A DNA stretch of 6,671 nucleotides from Planctomycetota bacterium (GTDB taxonomy: Bacteria; Planctomycetota; UBA1135; GCA-002686595): NCBI GenBank assembly GCA_022447405.1, contig JAKVCE010000126.1, positions 1 through 6,671 of the forward strand. Reading direction: 5' to 3'. Both the position numbers and the translations under genes were made by a program. Under the pieces are notes generated by a model, which was not told the origin of the DNA, searched no databases, and worked only from the letters and a program-made list of their open reading frames with translations. Of this stretch, positions 1-4,803 are shown piece after piece. Within the stretch, counting starts at the first letter, position 1; the number at the start of each line of letters is the position of its first letter.

Positions 1-107
1 CGAACGCAGGGATCGCCAAGTGGCTCCGGGTCTTCCGCTCCGGAGAGGCGCCCGCCCCTCTGCGGAAGCCTTCAGAGGAAGAGCGAGAGCGGCGCAAGAA
101 GGAATAG
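1..107 (+). CDS. C-terminal end of an unidentified protein (partial, cut by left edge)
   Basis: The frame whose first full codon is at position 3 reads open for 34 codons to a TAG at 105-107. The peptide begins NAGIAKWLRVFRSG and ends in a strongly charged tail, RKPSEEERERRKKE. About three quarters of its third codon positions are G or C, as expected for a gene here, and a charged Glu/Arg/Lys tail is a common natural C-terminus. The competing longer frame from a GTG at 20 gives an Arg/Pro-rich low-complexity peptide and looks like a shadow. Too little remains to name a family. The gene would converge on the PH-domain gene at 304. The gap 108-303 between them shows no credible gene and no strong terminator. 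Confidence 0.4.
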   Translation, partial: NAGIAKWLRVFRSGEAPAPLRKPSEEERERRKKE

Positions 108-303
108 ACCCTCCGGGACAGCTAAAGCTGCCTCTGCGCGTTTTCTTGAGAAAGGAGTCCAGCCGCTGGCCCTCGGGCGCACCTGGTTGTGGAAGGGACG
201 GGGAAACCCGCGAGTCCATTAACTTTATGACTCCTATTCATCCGAGCTCTGCGGCGCTCCCTGCCCCTTCCATCCTCTCTCCCCTCGCTGGGGATGAAAG
301 AGG

Positions 304-831
304 CTAAGAGCGGTCAGCCAAGCTCTTCTCGATCCGCTGGAGCGTGTCGCGGATCTCCACGAGGACGCCGTCGTTCGAAGCGGCCGGGGTGGCGGCTTGC
401 GCACCGCTGTTGTCCGTGACCATGTCTCGTTGAGCCAGGACCTTGTCCCGGAACTCGAGCGGGTCAACGACCCCAAAGAGGTGCCCGGTCGAGCCCTGCG
501 CGCTGCCAGCGGTCTCTATGTTGAGCGAGCAAAGCCCGAAGTGGCGCAGCAAGGGACCCTCGTTCACGGCGAGGTCCGTGATCTTGTCGAGGGGGATGTT
601 CTTCTGGACCTTGATGAGCACCCCTTTGCGGATGTTCAGAGAGCGATCTGTCAGCTCACAGTTGAGATTCTCGTACTGTTTCTTGTGCAGCATCCTGCCA
701 AAGAGAAACCAGAGCGGGATCAAGGGGATCCCCACGAACATGACCGCGAGGAGGAACATGTACTGCAGCCAAAAATAGTCGATGACGCGCTTGTCAAACT
801 CTGCTGAGGCGATCGCTTGGTCTTCTTTCAT
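304..831 (-). CDS. Membrane-anchored bacterial PH-domain protein (DUF304/bPH_2-like)
   Basis: A 175-residue protein of the bacterial pleckstrin-homology type, the family of YdbS/YdbT-like membrane proteins whose molecular role is mostly unknown. A short polar N-terminus is followed by a hydrophobic stretch at about residues 19-48, long enough for a tight pair of membrane helices and broken by the prolines of GIPLIPLW. Then comes a PH-like beta domain at about 55-133. Its family-typical pattern is a strand with LTDRSLNIRKG, then NIPLDKITDLAVNEGPL, then a leucine/glycine-rich strand ending in FGVVDPLEFRDKV. A linker rich in Ala, Asn and Ser leads to a predicted amphipathic helix (VEIRDTLQRIEKSL, about 157-171) that may mediate oligomerisation. 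The ATG is preceded by AGGA nine bases upstream, one of the few plausible ribosome binding sites here. The gene lies 54 nt downstream of the glycosyltransferase-like gene on the same strand. Its 5' half (601-780) is only about 52% GC, lower than its neighbours. Family assignment is fairly safe; biological role unknown. Confidence 0.8.
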   Translation of the reverse strand: MKEDQAIASAEFDKRVIDYFWLQYMFLLAVMFVGIPLIPLWFLFGRMLHKKQYENLNCELTDRSLNIRKGVLIKVQKNIPLDKITDLAVNEGPLLRHFGLCSLNIETAGSAQGSTGHLFGVVDPLEFRDKVLAQRDMVTDNSGAQAATPAASNDGVLVEIRDTLQRIEKSLADRS

Positions 832-885
832 GGCCAGTGATCCTAACCACGCTCTGTCGAGCCAGACAGCCCAAAAGCGGCGCGA

Positions 886-2934
886 TCAATTCCCTCTCAA
901 CAAGCGCTCCAACGCCCGCTCAAAGCTCTCGTCCAAGGTCCGCGCACCCTCTGGGGCCGTGAGGCGTCGCGCAGTATTTGGGATGTGCGGCTCATCGCTC
1001 GCTATGGCGAGCTGCTCTCCGACGCCGCGCAAGAGCGCGTTGCGCTTCTCTACGGGGACAGCGTGGTAGCGCTCCTCGAGCTCTGCGACTTCAGAGGGCA
1101 CGCCGCGCTCGAGGACGACGCCCGCGAGGTGACCCAGGCCCCTCGCGAACTGCTCGGCGCGCTGCGGGTCGAGCTCGGACATGGTCTTGAGGGCGAGCTC
1201 GAAGAGCCTCCCGAACTCCCGCTCAGCGTGCGGGAACTCGTACGGGATGTTTGCACCAGCGATCACCTCTGCGACCCCTGGGTCCGGGCGAGGCGTCTGG
1301 ATCCTGATCCACTCTGCTAACGACCAACGCCCCTTGTGCTCCCGCCAGAAGATCCGCGCCGTGAGCCCCGCGCCGCGCGCGACGAGGCCGCGCACCCCCT
1401 TCGGGTAGGCGGGGAGGAACTCCCGCGTGTCTAAGAAGGCCTCTCCCTTGGCGGTCGCGTCGGCGTTGGCCATGTACTGCTTCTGCGCCTCGCACCACCC
1501 CGCGCCGATGTAGAGCTGCTCCCGCCACGGCGACTCGAAGGTCTCGATGATCGTGATGATCGCCTCACGGTCCGGCTCCCACTCATCCCAGCTCCCCGGG
1601 AAATTGCCGATCACGGGGAGGTTCGTCGGCTTGAAGAGCGCCCGGGCGGTCTGGACGTAGTTGTATCCAGCGTAGCACCCGCCAGCGCCGGTCCTTTGGA
1701 AGCTGAGGTCGAGGTAGGTGAGGTTGAAGGAGGCCGCGAAGAAGCCGCCCGACAGGAGCGCCCGCGCGGCGATGCGCTTCGCCCCCTCGGCAGAGAGCCA
1801 GCGATCGCAGAGGATCGAGAAGAGCAGGAGCACGAAGAGGAAGTGCGGCAGGTAGTAGCGGTACCCCTCGGCCTGCATCGGGGGCTCTAAGTCGTAGAGC
1901 TTGAAGTTCGTGAGCGCGAAGACCACCACGATGCCCGGGAGGTAGAGGCTGAGCGGGACGAGCCGCGCGCCCTCGAGGCCAGGCGCACCCTCCCTGCCGC
2001 TCGAGACACCTCGGAAGAGCTGGCGCAGGCCCCGCAGAGCGCCGGGCAGGCACGCGAACCACACGACGGCCGTGACCGCGACAAAGAGCCACGCAGCGAG
2101 CGCAGCGGGCATCCCGAGGAAGTCGTCGAAGGTGGCGGCCCGATCGATGCGCTGCACCGCGAACTCGAGGGCGCGGTCGAGGAAGCGCGGGCCGTCCTTC
2201 GGGACCGTCGCGCCGACGAAGGAGCCGCTCCGTCCGCTGGTCGCGACGTTGATCAAGATGAGGGGCGCGGCGCCGAGCAGGAAGCCTGGCGCGAGGGCGG
2301 TGAGGTCCTTCAGCGACGCGCGGACTCCGCGCGTCCCGAGGTGGACGAAGCACAGGAGCAGGATCGGGATGAGAGCGCCCAACAAGATGAAGAGCTGGAA
2401 GCCCATGGCGAGGCCCGTGATGAAGAGCCAGCGCCGGTCCGACCCGCCGTGCTCGCGGTGCAAGCGGTAGAAGCACCACAGGGTGAAGATCGCGAAGGGG
2501 ATGTGCTCGAAGTGGTTCCCGCCCGCGAAGACGGAGTACTTCATCATCGTCGGGACCGGGCCGAGGGCGAAGAAGAGCGAGCCGATGGTGGCCGCCCGCT
2601 CGGAGAAGTTCTCGCGCAGGAAGAGGTGCAGGAAGATGAGCCCGCCGACGCCGAGGAGGAAGGGCACGAGCTTCAGCGCGAGGTAGCTCTCCCCCAAGAG
2701 GAGGTAGAGCGGCGCGGCGGCGAAGCCAGTGAAGAGCTGCCCAGCGGCGTTGTCGTAGTGGTAATGGAGCGGGATCTCCCCCGCCCCAAAGAGGAGCCCC
2801 GGGATGGTCCCCATGGGATACAGCTCGTACTGCGGCATCACCGTCTCGTCGAAGGCGGTGTGGAGCAGGAGGGCCCTCAGAGCCACAAAGAGGGCCAGGC
2901 TGAGGGTCAGGCCGGGGGTGAGGAGGCGTCTCAT
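886..2934 (-). CDS. Polytopic membrane protein, GT-C/family 39-like glycosyltransferase with a repeat-containing C-terminal region
   Basis: This 682-residue protein has roughly eleven hydrophobic segments between residues 8 and 405, then a soluble region of about 270 residues. The first segment (8-25) is followed by a loop containing FDE (28-30) and HYHYDN (57-62). An acidic residue in the first external loop is the hallmark of GT-C enzymes such as the PMT/ArnT group, which transfer sugars from polyprenyl-phosphate donors outside the cytoplasmic membrane. The following LYLLLG...LKLVPFLLGVGGL and the FSERAATIGSLFFALGP segment resemble the second to fourth helices of family 39 proteins. The donor and acceptor cannot be told. 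The soluble tail (about 420-682) is not typical of the family and contains recurring GxG units. No Shine-Dalgarno precedes the ATG. The start is chosen because it opens directly into a good first membrane helix (MRRLLTPGLTLSLALFVALR). The gene is transcribed divergently from the gene at 3101 and may form an operon with the PH-domain gene. Membrane topology is certain; the enzymatic call is moderate. Confidence 0.6.
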   Translation of the reverse strand: MRRLLTPGLTLSLALFVALRALLLHTAFDETVMPQYELYPMGTIPGLLFGAGEIPLHYHYDNAAGQLFTGFAAAPLYLLLGESYLALKLVPFLLGVGGLIFLHLFLRENFSERAATIGSLFFALGPVPTMMKYSVFAGGNHFEHIPFAIFTLWCFYRLHREHGGSDRRWLFITGLAMGFQLFILLGALIPILLLCFVHLGTRGVRASLKDLTALAPGFLLGAAPLILINVATSGRSGSFVGATVPKDGPRFLDRALEFAVQRIDRAATFDDFLGMPAALAAWLFVAVTAVVWFACLPGALRGLRQLFRGVSSGREGAPGLEGARLVPLSLYLPGIVVVFALTNFKLYDLEPPMQAEGYRYYLPHFLFVLLLFSILCDRWLSAEGAKRIAARALLSGGFFAASFNLTYLDLSFQRTGAGGCYAGYNYVQTARALFKPTNLPVIGNFPGSWDEWEPDREAIITIIETFESPWREQLYIGAGWCEAQKQYMANADATAKGEAFLDTREFLPAYPKGVRGLVARGAGLTARIFWREHKGRWSLAEWIRIQTPRPDPGVAEVIAGANIPYEFPHAEREFGRLFELALKTMSELDPQRAEQFARGLGHLAGVVLERGVPSEVAELEERYHAVPVEKRNALLRGVGEQLAIASDEPHIPNTARRLTAPEGARTLDESFERALERLLRGN
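1000..1524 (-). repeat. Protein-level repeats of about 39 residues in the C-terminal tail of the GT-C-like protein
   Basis: Five short motifs of the form hydrophobic-x-G-x-(G/N) recur in the encoded tail: YIGAGW (G at residues 477 and 479), VARGAGLTA (521, 523), VIAGAN (560, 562), FARGLGHLAG (599, 601) and LLRGVGEQLA (637, 639). The spacings are 44, 39, 39 and 38 residues. The even spacing, with small residues inside otherwise helical and charged sequence, suggests a helical solenoid comparable in period to TPR or Sel1 repeats, but the consensus does not match either well. The third unit is the weakest. The periodicity was read by eye and not tested statistically. Confidence 0.4.
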
Positions 2935-2995
2935 GAACGTACGAGGAGTGTAGGAGGGGGCCTGATGGGGATTCCACCGCCCCTAAGCCCTCGCC

Positions 2996-3012
2996 GGAAT
3001 CCGATTCATCGG
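2996..3012. promoter_or_regulatory. Overlapping short palindromes, candidate operator
   Basis: Two dyads overlap here. GAATC-C-GATTC (2997-3007) is a perfect 11-bp odd palindrome, and CCGAT-TC-ATCGG (3001-3012) is a perfect 5-bp inverted repeat around two bases. In addition GGAATCC (2996-3002) is the reverse complement of GGATTCC at 2969-2975. The cluster lies mid-way between the two divergent starts, a plausible operator position. No regulator family is recognised from the half-sites. Confidence 0.3.
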
Positions 3013-3013
3013 T

Positions 3014-3051
3014 CAGAATGGTCCCTCTCGGCCTGCGTAATCACAGAATGG
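3014..3051. repeat. 8-bp direct repeat CAGAATGG, period 30 bp
   Basis: CAGAATGG occurs at 3014-3021 and again at 3044-3051. The 30-bp period is about three helical turns, so both copies face the same side of the DNA. It lies between the palindrome cluster and the start of the plus-strand gene. It could be a pair of activator or repressor sites, or chance. Confidence 0.25.
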
Positions 3052-3100
3052 GTCGATCCCACGGCCCGACACTCCTCGATTCTCACACCGCCCCTTCGCC

Positions 3101-4732
3101 ATGATCCAAGTCCTCGGCTCCCTCGCCCTCGTCCTCTGCGCCACTGACCCCGCCCCGGAGGCCGCCTCGAGTCGCCTCATGTCAGCGGTCCCCGCTGACT
3201 CTCTCTTCATCGCCTCCTGCGATGACCCCAGCGCCCTGCGCACCAACCTGGTCTCCAATCAGATGGTCCGCCTCTTCGACGGCGGCTCTGGCACGCCGTA
3301 CGTCACGGCGATCACTGACCTCATCACGAGCGAGCAGGACGGCGAAGAGGCCCTCGCAGCCTTCGAGTTCGCCAAGCGCTTCGCAGAGAGCTTCGACGGA
3401 CCGGTCGTCGCCTTCGCCAACACGAAGAGCTTCGGACTCCTCACCTCCTCCCCCTCAGGCGGCGGCGACCTCCGCGCGGCCCTCGATCAGATCCTCACCC
3501 AGATGCCTGAGGCAGAGATCAGAGATCAAGGCACGCACCAAGGCTTCCAACTCCGCTCGATCAAGCCGCGTGGACCCAGGAGCGGGGCGATGATCCGCGC
3601 CGAAGCCCCCGGCGTCACCGGCATCTTCATGGGCGAGGGCGACGTGCTCGCGACAGCTCAAGACAGCATCCGCCGCTACACCGCGCAGGTGCGCTCCGAC
3701 ATCGAGGTGCAGCTCTCAAACGCGCGCCTAGACGCAGGCGGCAAAGGTTCACAGAGCGCGATCAACTTCATGTTCGACCTCTCACGCGCCATGCGCATGA
3801 GCGGAGACCTCGACGTCTCGCAGGTCGGGCTCGACCAGGACAGCTGGATCTATGGGCGCATGGACATCGGCGGCCCCACCCAAGCTGAGGGCGTGATCGA
3901 GCTCCGCCTGCCTGAGAGCGGGATCGTCTCGACCTTCCTCGACGTCCTGAGGCCCGTCTCGAAGGAGGAGCTCAACCGCATCCCCTCGAGCGCGCTCACA
4001 TTCCACGCGATGAGCATCGACCTCGAGCTCCTCTTGGAGCGCGCCCTTGAGGTCGGCGGACCCCAGGCAGAGGACCAGCTCGAAGAGGTGCGCCAGGCCA
4101 TGATCGGCGCGACGGGGAGGGACCTCATCGAGGACCTCTTCCTCGGCATGACCGGCTCCTTCGCCACCTATGAGTTCGAGCCGCCGCAGGACCCCGTCGA
4201 CATCGTGAGCCTCGTCTCAGGGCAGGGCGTCTTCTCCATCGGCGTACATGACTCCGAAGAGATGCTGGAGGTCTTCGACGACCTCGTGAGCATCGGCGGG
4301 ATGGACGCGATGATCGACTTCCAGGACTACAAGGACGTCGAGGTCTGGATCGCCGACGTCGAGGGGCTCTCCCCCGGCATCGCTTTCCTGGAAGGCGAGA
4401 TCCTCTTCGCGATGAACAGTGAAGACCTCAACAAGGTCATCGACCACGCGAAGACTCCTGGATCCCAGGGCATCCTTGATGGCACGTCCGGACGGCAGAT
4501 CACCGAGTACGGCTCTGGCGGCTTCTACGTCTCCTACCAAGACACAGCGCTCGCGGCATGGAAGATGCTGGCGCAGAGCGGCCTCGCTGCGGACATGACC
4601 CCGGAGCTCCGCTTCCTCTCGAACGTGCCGCGACTCGACCTGGAAGACGTGAGGCGCGAGGTCTCCGGCTCCACCATCTCGAGCTTCCTGCGCACTGCGA
4701 AGGGCCTGATGTTCCGCGCAGAGAGCCGCTAG
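3101..4732 (+). CDS. Exported protein of unknown function, DUF3352-like
   Basis: A 543-residue protein with a hydrophobic N-terminus (MIQVLGSLALVLCATDPAP) that looks like a short signal peptide lacking the usual basic residues, so export is likely but not certain. The cysteine at 13 does not sit in a lipobox, as Leu precedes it. The mature part begins AVPADSLFIASCDDPSALRTN, the pattern of planctomycete and cyanobacterial DUF3352-type proteins: a small-residue/Pro turn, a hydrophobic strand, then a helix ending near NQMVRLF. A similar unit, RIPSSALTFHAMSIDLELLL, appears at about residue 293, suggesting two related halves. Later segments fit the same fold class, including DLFLGMTGSFATYEF (about 344-358) and GEILFAMNSEDLNKVIDHA (432-450). 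No catalytic motif, haem motif or further membrane helix is seen. The ATG at 3101 is the only nearby start that keeps the signal peptide; it has no Shine-Dalgarno. The gene ends 18 nt before a strong hairpin. Coding is certain; family assignment is moderate and function unknown. Confidence 0.65.
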   Translation: MIQVLGSLALVLCATDPAPEAASSRLMSAVPADSLFIASCDDPSALRTNLVSNQMVRLFDGGSGTPYVTAITDLITSEQDGEEALAAFEFAKRFAESFDGPVVAFANTKSFGLLTSSPSGGGDLRAALDQILTQMPEAEIRDQGTHQGFQLRSIKPRGPRSGAMIRAEAPGVTGIFMGEGDVLATAQDSIRRYTAQVRSDIEVQLSNARLDAGGKGSQSAINFMFDLSRAMRMSGDLDVSQVGLDQDSWIYGRMDIGGPTQAEGVIELRLPESGIVSTFLDVLRPVSKEELNRIPSSALTFHAMSIDLELLLERALEVGGPQAEDQLEEVRQAMIGATGRDLIEDLFLGMTGSFATYEFEPPQDPVDIVSLVSGQGVFSIGVHDSEEMLEVFDDLVSIGGMDAMIDFQDYKDVEVWIADVEGLSPGIAFLEGEILFAMNSEDLNKVIDHAKTPGSQGILDGTSGRQITEYGSGGFYVSYQDTALAAWKMLAQSGLAADMTPELRFLSNVPRLDLEDVRREVSGSTISSFLRTAKGLMFRAESR

Positions 4733-4750
4733 CGAACCCTCTCACGAGAT

Positions 4751-4786
4751 GAAGACCCCCTGACGCGAGCGCGTCAGGGGGTCTTC
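4751..4786 (+). terminator. Perfect 16-bp GC-rich hairpin after the DUF3352-like gene
   Basis: The arms GAAGACCCCCTGACGC (4751-4766) and GCGTCAGGGGGTCTTC (4771-4786) are exact reverse complements around a four-base loop GAGC. It starts 18 nt after the stop codon at 4732. The following bases are T-rich but mixed (TCTTACTCT), so this is a plausible though imperfect intrinsic terminator. It also ends only 17 nt before the ATG of the next co-directional gene, so it may act as a partial terminator, attenuator or RNA-stability element between the two. Confidence 0.65.
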
Positions 4787-4803
4787 TCTTACTCTGGGGC
4801 CCC

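Larger units (their letters stand above)
2942..3078. repeat. Perfect 10-bp inverted repeat bracketing the divergent promoter region
   Basis: CGAGGAGTGT at 2942-2951 is the exact reverse complement of ACACTCCTCG at 3069-3078. Read in the sense direction of each gene, both genes therefore have ACACTCCTCG in their leader, ending 7 nt before the ATG at 2934 (minus) and 22 nt before the ATG at 3101 (plus). The arms are 117 bp apart, so a shared site in two leaders, or a pair of protein binding sites, is more likely than a simple hairpin. Confidence 0.5.
2935..3100. promoter_or_regulatory. Divergent intergenic region with promoters for both flanking genes
   Basis: These 166 bp separate the start codons of two outward-facing genes, so at least one promoter in each direction should lie here. 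No convincing -35/-10 pair was found on either strand. TAATCA (3039-3044) is the best weak -10-like hexamer on the plus strand, without a clear partner. The region holds an unusual amount of symmetry: a 10-bp inverted repeat near its two ends, overlapping short palindromes at 2996-3012, and an 8-bp direct repeat 30 bp apart. This is what a shared operator region could look like. Neither start codon has a Shine-Dalgarno sequence. The regulatory role follows from position; the individual sites are inferred. Confidence 0.5.

Noticed and set aside
280..294. Small hairpin TCCCC-TCGCT-GGGGA as terminator for the PH-domain gene
   Set aside because: Only five base pairs with mismatches beyond, and no T-run on the minus strand.
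20..307. Plus-strand open reading frame from a GTG near the left edge
   Set aside because: Arg/Pro-rich and without a recognisable domain; the frame ending at 107 has better codon statistics and a natural charged tail.
854..869. Hairpin CTGTC-GAGCCA-GACAG between the two minus-strand genes
   Set aside because: A five-bp stem with no extension and no T-tract; within chance expectation.
1583..2977. Minus-strand open reading frame of 464 codons overlapping the GT-C-like gene in another frame
   Set aside because: Its translation is dominated by Arg, Pro and Ala, typical of a shifted frame. The overlapping frame gives clean membrane helices.
3128..3139. Lipoprotein signal around Cys13 of the DUF3352-like protein
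   Set aside because: The residue before Cys is Leu, not Gly, Ala or Ser, so the lipobox rule fails.
2341..3147. Plus-strand open reading frame of 268 codons rich in Glu, Val and Arg
   Set aside because: It is antisense to the GT-C-like gene and runs across the divergent promoter region into the next gene; low-complexity shadow.
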